Origin: Sphingobacterium multivorum
GTDB taxonomy: Bacteria > Bacteroidota > Bacteroidia > Sphingobacteriales > Sphingobacteriaceae
NCBI RefSeq assembly: GCF_039511225.1
Contig: NZ_CP154261.1
Location: 62,001-126,000, forward strand
DNA: 64,000 nucleotides
Reading direction: 5' to 3'
This document shows positions 54,603 to 64,000 of the stretch, one piece after another; position 1 is the stretch's first letter; every line of letters starts with the position of its first letter. A program made the translations under genes and the position numbers. The notes under the pieces are model-generated. The model had not been told where the DNA came from. It did no database searches and was given only the letters and a program-made list of their open reading frames with translations.

Positions 54603-55727
54603 TCATTGTACTATTACTTTCCTTCCGTTAATGTCGAATTTTCGCCCTGTCGCTAAAGCCAGGATTTCTAAAACTTCCGAAAGCTTACTGTTTCTGCTAA
54701 TGGAGCCTCTATACGTAGAAGGGGTATTGATGGCTTCGATATTTATAAACTCAACATTATACCAACGTGCAATTTGCTGCGTGATATCGTTGAAATTGTT
54801 GCCGTCGAAATAAAATTCTTCGCGCTGCCATGCGGTATTTTTTGCTAGATCACTTACTTTGACCTGAATATCATTTGCCAATGTTGTCGCTTGCTCACCG
54901 GGTTTAATAATGGTCTGCTTACCCTCTTTAAGGACTTTTACACTTCCCTCTACGAGTGATGTGGACACTTCATTTTGATAAGCGTTGACATTGAATGTGG
55001 TTCCCAGGACCTCGATCGTTGTGCCATTGGCATGGATGCGGAAAGGTCGGCTGGCATCCTTCGCGACTTTAAAATAAGCTTCTCCCGTTAATGTAACTTG
55101 ACGTTGATCTGCTTCGAAATGTGTTGGGTAAGAAAGCTGTGTGAGCGAATTGAGCCATACTTTTGTACCATCTTCTAAAATGACCATATAGGTACCGGCC
55201 TTTGGCACATCAACCCGGAAATTTTTACCCGCTATTTCCGTCGTCGAATTATGCTGCTGAACAAATGGATCAGCGAGCTGCTGCTCTTTTCCTGTCGGTG
55301 TTATTAGTTTTGCATAATGCCCCCCTGGAAGGATATCATTGTGAAAAGTCTTGTTGTGGGAATGAACCTCAGCCGCTAATGTAAGCGGTATCTCGGCTTT
55401 TGAAGATAATTTCTGATAGAACCAGAAGCTAAATCCCGAAATGGCGATAAGTGTGGCAGCAACCATCCATGTAGATCGTATCCAAGTCAGTCGTTTGATA
55501 GGTACAGGTTCATCAAATAGCTGAGCATCCAATCTTGTATTGATGCGCGACGCTAGGTGGGGCGGAATTTCGCCCGCTGGCCGCTCTTCCTGAGATTGGT
55601 CTTTATCGGATTGATCCAATGTGTAGAACCAACGGAGTACCTGTTGTTCTTCCGCAGCTGTACATTGGCCTTCCAAGTATTTTTTAAGCAAGGCTTTGGC
55701 TTGATCTGATGATTCTTGTTCCTTCAT
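54603..55727 (-). CDS. FecR-family anti-sigma factor
   Basis: This 374-aa protein controls the ECF sigma factor encoded before it. A cytoplasmic N-terminal part (residues 1-84) contains LLKKYLEGQCTAAEEQQVLRW, the sigma-binding domain pattern. A transmembrane helix spans about 85-105. The periplasmic FecR domain follows (about 150-255, with LEDGTKVWLNSLTQLSYP and EAYFKVAKDASRPF), and the C-terminal DUF4974-like domain (about 300-374) includes FYFDGNNFNDITQQIARWYN, which is the likely contact for the SusC STN domain. It lies 138 bases after the sigma gene and 160 bases before susC on the same strand. Confidence 0.95.
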   Translation of the reverse strand: MKEQESSDQAKALLKKYLEGQCTAAEEQQVLRWFYTLDQSDKDQSQEERPAGEIPPHLASRINTRLDAQLFDEPVPIKRLTWIRSTWMVAATLIAISGFSFWFYQKLSSKAEIPLTLAAEVHSHNKTFHNDILPGGHYAKLITPTGKEQQLADPFVQQHNSTTEIAGKNFRVDVPKAGTYMVILEDGTKVWLNSLTQLSYPTHFEADQRQVTLTGEAYFKVAKDASRPFRIHANGTTIEVLGTTFNVNAYQNEVSTSLVEGSVKVLKEGKQTIIKPGEQATTLANDIQVKVSDLAKNTAWQREEFYFDGNNFNDITQQIARWYNVEFINIEAINTPSTYRGSISRNSKLSEVLEILALATGRKFDINGRKVIVQ

Positions 55728-55864
55728 ACAAACCTATAATCTCCTTATGTGAAGAGAAGTACCGAAGAAAAATCAAAAAAAATATAAAATACTGTATTCC
55801 AGTTGATTTAAATTATGAGGCTAATGGAAAATGAGATCACATAAGAGAAGTTGGTATAGCGGTA

Positions 55865-56407
55865 TTATTTAAATCGGAGCTTGAGCCAGCCTAAAGCTAG
55901 GGAGATATTGTTTTTTACGGTTTGTTCCGATAGTGCAAGCTCCGTCGCGATATCTTTAATAGACATGGATTCTTTTCTGCTAAGCGAGAAAGCAGACCGC
56001 ATTGTTGAAGGCATCTTGTCAATTTCTTGTTCGATAAGTAGAGCGAGTTCCTTTGCCAATAGTTCTTCTTCAGATGTCGTGGTTAAAGCTTGTGTTTGAA
56101 AGGTATGGGAGAGGCTCTCAGCGCGGACAACTTTCCTTTGTTCATGAATGGTCCAGTCGATGATTTTGTATTTGGCTGTTTTAAAAAGATACGGATAAAG
56201 CGAAGATTCAATGCTGATTTTGTGCCTATTGTTCCAAAGGGCGACAAATACCTCCTGTAGGATATCTTCACAATCTTCAACACAGGAAACACGGCGCTGT
56301 ATAAATCGAAAAAGTATAGCAGAATAGCGATTGACTAATTCCGAAAAAGCATGACGGTCATTGGCTTGAATCCCAACGAATAGCACGGTGTCATCTAACT
56401 GTTCCAT
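55865..56407 (-). CDS. ECF RNA polymerase sigma factor (FecI-like)
   Basis: The 180-aa product has the two ECF domains: sigma-2 at about residues 20-85 (SAILFRFIQRRVSCVEDCEDILQEV with the DILQEVF core) and sigma-4 at about 120-175 with SIKDIATELALSEQTVKNNI, the helix-turn-helix for the -35 element. It is the first gene of the leftward sigma - FecR - SusC - SusD - phosphoesterase locus and is expected to activate susC when FecR releases it. Confidence 0.95.
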   Translation of the reverse strand: MEQLDDTVLFVGIQANDRHAFSELVNRYSAILFRFIQRRVSCVEDCEDILQEVFVALWNNRHKISIESSLYPYLFKTAKYKIIDWTIHEQRKVVRAESLSHTFQTQALTTTSEEELLAKELALLIEQEIDKMPSTMRSAFSLSRKESMSIKDIATELALSEQTVKNNISLALGWLKLRFK

Positions 56408-56447
56408 AATTACCGCAATTTGTGTACTCCCTTAGTTTATTTTAGGC

Positions 56448-56455
56448 CAAATTTA
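56448..56455 (-). promoter_or_regulatory. Predicted -7 promoter element of the ECF sigma gene
   Basis: The minus strand reads TAAATTTG, matching TAnnTTTG, 41 bases before the ATG. No -33 element at the usual distance is evident. Confidence 0.4.
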
Positions 56456-56546
56456 TAATTGTGGTGTTAAGTTAGTATTAAAAACAAAACATATGATAAT
56501 GTTTTTTTTAATCAAACGATTGCATAGGATTTTTAATAAAAAAAAA

Positions 56547-56594
56547 CGGCGGTTTTCCTGTTGCTGATCATATAAAGTAACAGGAAAACCGCCG
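56547..56594 (-). terminator. Terminator of the glycosyltransferase gene
   Basis: A perfect 16-bp stem (CGGCGGTTTTCCTGTT at 56547-56562 with 56579-56594) has a 16-base loop, and on the minus strand it is followed by a long T-run. Confidence 0.85.
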
Positions 56595-56608
56595 CATGAT
56601 CTTATCAT

Positions 56609-58054
56609 TTAACCCCTTGTCAACCAACCTCTGCGTCCAGCTGTCGCTATAGCATACGGTGTAATCCAGAATAAGCTGAAAGCATAAAATATACTGTAAC
56701 TATACGCCCAAAAAGCTTCTTTGGCATCCGAGTTTTTGGAAGCAAAGAAATAGGCCTGAATGCTGGAAAATATTAAGATACCGACCAATGTTGAGCTTAA
56801 GAACATCAGTGGATAATGAAATACGGTCCATAACATCAGTAACATCATCGGATAAGACAATAACACTTTTTTCCATTGCATAAGCAATAAGATACGTGCT
56901 CCCCATTTAGGTCCCTGACGGAAATTCTTAAATGCAAATTGACTCATCGCAATGTTTTCACGCACGTTGCTTCGTTCCCAACGGATAAACATCTTGTACA
57001 GATTTTTGTAACGTACAGGTGTGTCGGTATAAACGTATGCGTTAGATTGAAATAAAACATGATACCCCTGTTTCAGGATCATATTGGTCATCGCCCGATC
57101 TTCACCGATATCAGACGGTTGTCCCATAAAAGTCTGGTTAATCCAATCTTCCAAACAGTTCATGACAGCCTCTTTACGATAGCCAGATAATGCTCCCGGT
57201 GTACACATTACCGTACCCAACATACTTTGTGCAGAACGTACAAACTCAAAGCTGAATACGAAGCTCACATTTAACATACGAGGTATAATCGCTTTTTTAG
57301 TATTCAATACACGCACATTACCCGCAACTGCTCCACATTCCTTGTTTGTTACAAATGGACTCGCCATATTACGTATGGTATCCTTTTTAACAATCGAGTC
57401 ACTATCAACCGTGATGAAAATCTCTCCCGTACCTAACTTAAATCCACGGTACAAGGCATGTCTCTTACCCATATTCTTGGGCTGCTGATAAATTTCAACA
57501 CGATCGCCCAATTCCATTTTAGCACGTTGTATCCAGGCAAAGGTATTATCTTTACTACCGTCGTCAATTGCAATGATCTGCAATTTCTTCTCCGGATAAT
57601 CGCTGCTAGCCAAACTATGTAAGGTATCATAAACTAATTGTCCTTCGTTATAAGCTGGAACGATAATCGTACAAGTCGGTAGCTCGTCGTCCGATACAGA
57701 AGCGATGGGTTTATATTTACGATGCAGTACAATCAAAAAAATCAAAAAGCTGATAGCAACAACAGCTAGAAATATTCCCAACGCAATTAAAAATGTTCCA
57801 CCGATGCTGTCTAAACGTTGGAAACGTAATGCATCGAAATCGGGTTGAAGCATGTATACGCCAAAAACCGACGCAAATAGTATAAAAAATGTCGCTCCAA
57901 AAATACCATATTCTTTTGGACCAAAGTTGCTTTCTTCGTTTTTGCTCACTGTATGATCAGATCGCTTTTCTCCTGCATTTACATCGTATACCGCAGGCTT
58001 CCATTGTTTGGCCATCTGCTTGGATACGATCGAGTTTTCTTTCATGTAATTCAT
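56609..58054 (-). CDS. Membrane family 2 glycosyltransferase (NodC/HasA/PgaC-like)
   Basis: The 481-aa protein has a polar N-terminus, two predicted membrane helices (about residues 50-70 and 85-112), a cytoplasmic GT2 domain (about 125-370) and three or so helices at the C-terminus. Visible GT2 motifs are IIVPAYNEGQ, IAIDDGSKDNT, ITVDSDSIV (the DxD), DIGEDRAMT and FIRWERSN, the last resembling the (Q)xxRW motif of processive synthases. It probably makes or extends an exopolysaccharide or other surface glycan from nucleotide sugars, but no polysaccharide cluster surrounds it. I place it in the chitin/hyaluronan/PNAG synthase group without choosing a product. The start is the first ATG; a later one (M4) is equally possible. 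Confidence 0.88.
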   Translation of the reverse strand: MNYMKENSIVSKQMAKQWKPAVYDVNAGEKRSDHTVSKNEESNFGPKEYGIFGATFFILFASVFGVYMLQPDFDALRFQRLDSIGGTFLIALGIFLAVVAISFLIFLIVLHRKYKPIASVSDDELPTCTIIVPAYNEGQLVYDTLHSLASSDYPEKKLQIIAIDDGSKDNTFAWIQRAKMELGDRVEIYQQPKNMGKRHALYRGFKLGTGEIFITVDSDSIVKKDTIRNMASPFVTNKECGAVAGNVRVLNTKKAIIPRMLNVSFVFSFEFVRSAQSMLGTVMCTPGALSGYRKEAVMNCLEDWINQTFMGQPSDIGEDRAMTNMILKQGYHVLFQSNAYVYTDTPVRYKNLYKMFIRWERSNVRENIAMSQFAFKNFRQGPKWGARILLLMQWKKVLLSYPMMLLMLWTVFHYPLMFLSSTLVGILIFSSIQAYFFASKNSDAKEAFWAYSYSIFYAFSLFWITPYAIATAGRRGWLTRG

Positions 58055-58449
58055 AACCGTTCTATTTTAGATATACATTCTTTCGTTCAATATTTACTTC
58101 GATACCGTTTGTGATATCATTTGTAATGAAAATATTACGATTCCATAAACGCAAAACACATGCCTTTATTTTGTGCCAAAAATAAGCAACCTCTTCTAAT
58201 TGTAACGTTCTTGATACAAATCACAGGTGGATAATCTGTTGATTTGTAGTGTTTTGTGGTTTTATTGTAACGGAATTATGCCAAAATATAACGACGATCG
58301 ATTCAATAGACTTTTAAGGTTTTTTAACATTTGCATGCAGATTGTTAAAAGAAATTGACAGTTTTTGCGACAAACTGTGTAGGAAAGGGGGCAATGTGCA
58401 GGTTGGAAAAATTCAGCTTAAGCCAAATAAAAAAAGCAAAGGATAGTAC
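58055..58449. other. Intergenic region upstream of the glycosyltransferase gene
   Basis: These 395 bases contain no gene. The minus strand has a TATTTTTG at 58184-58177, an exact TAnnTTTG match, about 120 bases before the glycosyltransferase ATG and hence a candidate promoter with a longish leader. Nothing else stands out. Confidence 0.45.
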
Positions 58450-58483
58450 AAAAAAAAAGACGCCTCCAAAGGGGGACGTCTTC
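58450..58483 (-). terminator. Terminator of prfB
   Basis: AGACGCCTCC pairs with GGGGACGTCT around AAAG with one mismatch and one G-T pair; the minus strand continues with a run of about nine T. Confidence 0.7.
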
Positions 58484-58509
58484 AATATCATCAAGTTTCG
58501 GAATGATCT

Positions 58510-59593
58510 TTATCCGCCAAATTCCATCAGATAATTTTTTAGAAAATCATTTAGATCGCCGTCCAGGACAGCTTGTGTATTGGAGGTTTCGTAATTGGTC
58601 CGTAAATCTTTAATTAACTTGTAAGGATGGAGGACATAATTTCGAATTTGGGATCCCCATTCGATTTTCTTTTTGTTTCCTTCAATAGCAGCGGTAGCTT
58701 CCTGGCGTTTACGCATTTCAATCTCATATAACTGTGATTTCAATAAGCGCATCGCATTTTCTTTGTTTTGTAATTGCGATCTGGATTCCTGATTTTTAAT
58801 AATAATGCCCGTAGGTTTGTGGTGTAATCGAACAGCTGTTTCCACTTTATTGACGTTCTGACCTCCTGCACCACCCGAGCGGAAAGTATCCCATTCGATT
58901 TCTGAATCCTTAACATCAATCTCAATATTATCATCAATCAAAGGATAGACATAAACAGAAGCAAACGAGGTATGGCGTTTTGCATTGGAATCAAACGGAG
59001 AAATACGAACGAGTCTGTGTACACCGTTTTCGCCCTTCAGGTAGCCATAAGCAAAATCTCCGGATATCTGTAACGTTACACTCTTGATACCTGCAACATC
59101 ACCTTCCTGCGAATCTTGTTCGGTCACTCGATATCCATTTTTCTCGCCCCACATAATATACATCCGCATCAGCATGGCTGCCCAGTCACAGCTTTCAGTT
59201 CCTCCGGCACCAGCTGTAATCTGTAAGATTGCATCCAGTTGATCTTCTTCGGCACTGAGCATGTTTTTGAACTCGAGCTCCTCGACTTTCTCTAAAGCTA
59301 CTCTATATTGATCGTCCACTTCTTTTTCACTCGCGTCGCCAGATTGGAAGAATTCATACATGACATAGGCGTCTTCAACCGCCGCTGCAACTTCGTCGAA
59401 GTGGTCTGTCCATACCTTTTGGTTTTTTATGGCCAAGAGTATTTTTTCTGCAGCTTTGGAATCATCCCAAAAGCTTGCTTCAAGCGTAATAGCTTGATCT
59501 CTTTCTATTTCTTCTTTGCGTGCATCGATGTCAAAGATGCCTCCTCAGGGAAGTAACACGATCCCTCAAGTCTTGAATTTGTTCTTTTGTCAT
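58510..59593 (-). CDS. prfB: Peptide chain release factor 2, with programmed +1 frameshift
   Basis: RF2 recognises UAA and UGA stop codons and releases the finished chain. The first 20 codons run from the ATG at 59593 ([20 protein letters not shown]) to an in-frame TGA at 59533-59531; the rest continues in the +1 frame from 59532 to 58510, giving about 360 aa, the normal length. The main part contains the GGQ catalytic loop in [13 protein letters not shown] and the anticodon-like stop-recognition region. A gene call limited to the open frame would start at 59436 and miss about 52 residues. Confidence 0.95.
59531..59545 (-). promoter_or_regulatory. prfB +1 recoding site
   Basis: On the minus strand AGGAGG (59545-59540) lies three bases before CTT TGA C. 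This is the classical RF2 autoregulation signal: low RF2 makes the ribosome slip +1 at the TGA, high RF2 makes it stop. Confidence 0.93.
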
Positions 59594-59662
59594 ATCCGCT
59601 AAAGTAGAAATTTTAATTAATAAATTCGCGCTTCTATCTTAATAACTTCGCGTCCTATAGAT

Positions 59663-59702
59663 GGTCAAATAGAGATAATTTGACCTTTTTTTTTTAGTTT
59701 TG
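59663..59702 (+). promoter_or_regulatory. Hairpin plus T-run and -7 element upstream of pgi
   Basis: GGTCAAAT pairs with ATTTGACC (59663-59670 and 59678-59685), followed by a T-run, so it looks like a terminator on the plus strand although no plus-strand gene precedes it. A TAGTTTTG at 59695-59702 fits TAnnTTTG and may be the pgi promoter. The dyad could instead be an operator. Confidence 0.45.
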
Positions 59703-59732
59703 GTATTGTCAACAGAATAAACCTTCATTTAA

Positions 59733-61481
<1,749 letters not shown>

Positions 61482-61528
61482 ACTTGCTCACTGTGATCTA
61501 ATTTAGATCGGGGATGAAACATAAGAAA

Positions 61529-61563
61529 CGGGGCTGTTCAACTTTTGGACAGCCCCGCTTTTA
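61529..61563 (+). terminator. Terminator of pgi
   Basis: CGGGGCTGTTCAA (61529-61541) pairs with TTGGACAGCCCCG (61545-61557) with one G-T pair and is followed by CTTTTATTT. It shares its core with the hairpins at 27429 and 63724. Confidence 0.85.
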
Positions 61564-61647
61564 TTTAATTTTAGGGATATTCTACTACTTTACTTCTGAT
61601 ATCCGATTTTTACAGGTGTTGACCAGATTTCTTGGGTATCTTCTATT

Positions 61648-63564
61648 TTAGACTTTTTTCTGCTGGATTCGAATGGCATTTAAAATAGCCAAAAGGGCTA
61701 CCCCAACATCGGCGATAACGGCTTCCCAGAGCGTTGCAACACCACCGGCACCAAGAACCAAAACAATGATTTTGATCCCCATCGCGAGAATGACGTTCTG
61801 CCAAACAATGCTTCGGGTAATTTTACCGATTTTGATCGCAGACAGGATCTTGTGGGGTTCATCGTTCTGGATCACCACATCAGCCGTTTCGATGGTTGCA
61901 TCGGCTCCGAGTCCCCCCATGGCGATGCCGACCTGCGCTAAGGCAACCACTGGTGCGTCATTTACGCCATCACCGGCAAAGGCAACGTGGCGACCTTGAT
62001 CGATCAGTTGTTGTACATGATTTACCTTATCTTCCGGAAGGAGGTCCCCATAAGCTTTGTCGAGCCCAAGTTCTTTGGCAACTTCATTTACTACAGCTGC
62101 CTTATCACCAGATAGCATGACGGTGTATAGACCTTGAGCACGCATGGTTTGGATCACTTCCTTGGCATCGGGCTTAATCCGATCCGCCACAGTGATATAA
62201 CCCGCATATTGATCTTCGATGGCAAGCACTACAATGGAGTAGGCCACTTGCCTTAGCTCTGCAGGATAGCTGATATTGAATTTGTCCAGTAACTTGCTGT
62301 TGCCTGCGAGTGTACGTTTTCCGTTAACAGTGGCGAGGAGTCCGTGGCCTGCTATTTCCTGGATTTTCTCAGCTTGCAATGCGGGACTGCCGGGATGATA
62401 ACTGGCGATCGCCTTTGCGATGGGATGTGTTGAATGTGCCTCGACAGCCTTAGCATAACTCAGTAATTCCGTTGGATCTCCATGGACAGCAAAAACTTCC
62501 GTTACTTCAAATACACCCGCTGTAAGTGTACCCGTTTTATCCATGACAATGGTATCGACTGCGGTGATGGAATCGAGGAAGTTCCCGCCCTTAAATAGTA
62601 TGCCATTTCGGGAGGCTAAACCTATACCACCAAAATACCCCAAGGGAATCGAAACAACCAGGGCACAGGGACAGCTGATCACCAAGAAGACCAAACTCCG
62701 GTAGAACCATTCCTTAAAACTATAGTCCTGAACAAAAAACAGGGGTAAAATAAGAACCAAAAGCGCGAGGCCGAAAATAATAGGAACATATATTTTGGCA
62801 AATCTGGCGATAAACAATTGTGTTTTGGACTTCCGTGCGGTAGCATCCTGTACCATTTCGAGAATTTTGCTCAATTTGCTATCCTCAAATGTACTGGTTA
62901 CCTCGATCTCAACAACCGTTTCCAGATTAATCATACCTGCAAAAACAGCTTCACCCCTATATTTTGTATCGGGTTTACTCTCTCCAGTCAATGCTGCGGT
63001 ATTAAATGCGGCTTTCTCCGTTTTCAATTTACCATCCAGCGCCACTTTTTCGCCTGCTTTTACAAGGATAATTTCGCCAATTGTGACGGTTTTTGGATTT
63101 ACCTGCTGCTGTTGCCCGTTGCGCAGGACCGTTACTTTATCGGGACGGATATCCAATAGCGATTCGATTGATTTCTTGGCGTTATCGACGGCAGTATCCT
63201 GAAACCATTCTCCGATTTGGTAGAATACCATTACCGCAACACCCTCTTCAAATTCTCCAATAGCAAATGCACCTAGGGTCGCAACGGTCATCAAAAAGAA
63301 TTCATTAAAAATATCACCACGGCTTGCCTTGCGAAATGCCATTTGAATAACGGGGATTCCCGCGAGAAGATAGGCAACGCTATTTAAGGTCAAACTGATG
63401 CCAAAGGGAAGGCTGATCTTAAACGCATATTTCAATAGGAGTAAAGTAAGTAAGATGACGAGAGCCATGACGAGCTTACGCTGGGTAATCCACCAAGGCT
63501 GTTGCTTTGTTGTAAGACAGTGCTCCGGTGTGGCATGGCTATGCTCGTGGTTGTGTTCGCACAT
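61648..63564 (-). CDS. Heavy-metal P1B-type ATPase (Zn/Cd/Co exporter)
   Basis: The 638-aa pump has a histidine-rich N-terminus (HNHEHSHATPEHC pattern) instead of a canonical HMA domain, then about eight membrane helices. Conserved motifs are all present: TGES in ALTGESKPD, the transmembrane CPC in SCPCALV, phosphorylation site DKTGTLT, the HP-type motif in STHPIAKAI and GDGVNDAPV. The CPC motif with N-terminal His cluster and the helix 8 region fit the Zn2+/Cd2+/Co2+ group (ZntA/CadA type). It exports metal ions using ATP. No metal sensor gene is beside it in the window. Confidence 0.95.
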   Translation of the reverse strand: MCEHNHEHSHATPEHCLTTKQQPWWITQRKLVMALVILLTLLLLKYAFKISLPFGISLTLNSVAYLLAGIPVIQMAFRKASRGDIFNEFFLMTVATLGAFAIGEFEEGVAVMVFYQIGEWFQDTAVDNAKKSIESLLDIRPDKVTVLRNGQQQQVNPKTVTIGEIILVKAGEKVALDGKLKTEKAAFNTAALTGESKPDTKYRGEAVFAGMINLETVVEIEVTSTFEDSKLSKILEMVQDATARKSKTQLFIARFAKIYVPIIFGLALLVLILPLFFVQDYSFKEWFYRSLVFLVISCPCALVVSIPLGYFGGIGLASRNGILFKGGNFLDSITAVDTIVMDKTGTLTAGVFEVTEVFAVHGDPTELLSYAKAVEAHSTHPIAKAIASYHPGSPALQAEKIQEIAGHGLLATVNGKRTLAGNSKLLDKFNISYPAELRQVAYSIVVLAIEDQYAGYITVADRIKPDAKEVIQTMRAQGLYTVMLSGDKAAVVNEVAKELGLDKAYGDLLPEDKVNHVQQLIDQGRHVAFAGDGVNDAPVVALAQVGIAMGGLGADATIETADVVIQNDEPHKILSAIKIGKITRSIVWQNVILAMGIKIIVLVLGAGGVATLWEAVIADVGVALLAILNAIRIQQKKV

Positions 63565-63723
63565 ATATCAGCGGTTCTTTATGAGAATTAAATTTAGCGA
63601 ATTCTGCGGTAAAAAGCGAGGGAAATGGGGATAAACTCATTCATAAAGACGACTATTTTAAAGGAATTTGACCGGTAAAAAATATGTTTTCAACTGGCAG
63701 ATGATATCAGTGGAGGAATGTGA

Positions 63724-63757
63724 AAAGGGCTATCCAATTTTTTGGACAGCCCCTTAT
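63724..63757 (-). terminator. Terminator of the holin-like gene, shared GGGCTGTCC hairpin family
   Basis: AAAAGGGCTATCCAA pairs with TTGGACAGCCCCTT with one mismatch; on the minus strand T-rich sequence follows. It lies just after the gene at 63778-64000. Confidence 0.65.
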
Positions 63758-63777
63758 GCTATGTAATGAATGTATTC

Positions 63778-64000
63778 TTAATCTTTTGACATACTGCCAA
63801 TAATCATTTCCAATATGGCAACGACAATGGCAAACAGCGCTGCGGTCCAAAATCCATGTACATCAAATTTGGAACCAAGTAGTGAATCGGTCAACAAGAC
63901 CATTAATACGGTAATAATAAAGGAAACCAGACCAAGGGTAAGCCAATTCAATGGGAAAGTGAATAACCTTAAAATCGATCCCACAGTGGCGTTGACAAAT
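63778..64000 (-). CDS. Phage-holin-family (superfamily IV-like) membrane protein, 5' end cut by window edge
   Basis: The frame is open to the right edge, with an upstream FVNATVGSILRLFTFPLNW that continues the typical family segment, so the apparent GTG start at 63984 is probably inside the gene. Visible residues show two hydrophobic helices (SFIITVLMVLLTDSLLG and AALFAIVVAILEMIIG) with the end GSMSKD. Chromosomal Bacteroidota proteins of this kind (about 110-120 aa) are small inner-membrane proteins called phage holin family without phage context. Function is unknown. Confidence 0.75.
   Translation of the reverse strand, partial: FVNATVGSILRLFTFPLNWLTLGLVSFIITVLMVLLTDSLLGSKFDVHGFWTAALFAIVVAILEMIIGSMSKD

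Noticed and set aside
61673..63202. Several plus-strand frames up to 135 codons opposite the P-type ATPase
   Set aside because: They mirror the ATPase codons; the ATPase motifs are complete on the minus strand.

Overview
The window is from a Bacteroidota genome, most likely Sphingobacterium or a close relative in Sphingobacteriaceae. The signs are SusC/SusD pairs, an ECF-sigma/FecR system feeding a SusC with an STN domain, a NagB fused to a PIG-L-type deacetylase, promoters of the TAnnTTTG type, and moderately AT-rich DNA. Species identity is inferred from gene style only. Two genes are cut by the window edges (1-811 and 63778-64000).

Left part (1-30247), mostly ordinary chromosome. A LytS/LytTR-type kinase-regulator pair is read leftwards into an edge-truncated exported protein. 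A four-gene surface locus follows (IPT/NHL lipoprotein, SusC, SusD, DUF4973-like lipoprotein) with no glycoside hydrolase. Next come an Asp/Glu racemase with a Ser/Cys active site, a pirin followed by the tail of a lost second pirin, an MgtC-like protein, xseB-xseA, a serine hydrolase that keeps a relic GH3 C-terminal domain, an overlapping M19 dipeptidase, radA, a TlpA-like thioredoxin, a methionine-type aminotransferase, nagB, a TonB-dependent siderophore receptor whose promoter is bracketed by two inverted 23-bp operator-like boxes, and a GH20 hexosaminidase. NagB, GH20, the dipeptidase and the serine hydrolase all suit amino-sugar or muropeptide use, but they are not one operon.

Genomic island (30321-44514). 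A tRNA-Glu(UUC) gene is the target of an integrated element of about 14.2 kb, bounded by an exact 25-bp direct repeat of the tRNA 3' end (30296-30320 and 44490-44514). Arm-like GTGAGT repeats lie inside both ends, and each end has its own tRNA terminator hairpin. The integrase is decayed and lacks its catalytic tyrosine, and an IS256-family transposase is a relic, so the island looks immobilised. Its intact cargo is a leftward polymorphic-toxin-like operon: a frameshifted S74/tail-fibre-like exported protein, a 1377-aa SpvB-like protein with two DUF5977 repeats, a 1145-aa DUF6443/RHS protein with a small C-terminal tip that looks like a nuclease, and an adjacent 181-aa candidate immunity protein. 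This is the best candidate for an undescribed system here.

Right part (44515-64000). A phosphotransferase and a beta-carbonic anhydrase come first. Then a leftward ECF sigma - FecR - SusC - SusD - phosphoesterase/PQQ-propeller locus probably senses and imports a phosphorylated or phosphate-linked nutrient. After it come a family 2 glycosyltransferase, prfB with its programmed +1 frameshift intact, pgi, a Zn/Cd/Co-type P1B ATPase and an edge-truncated phage-holin-like membrane protein. Three terminator hairpins in the window share the core GGGCTGTCCAA/TTGGACAGCCC.
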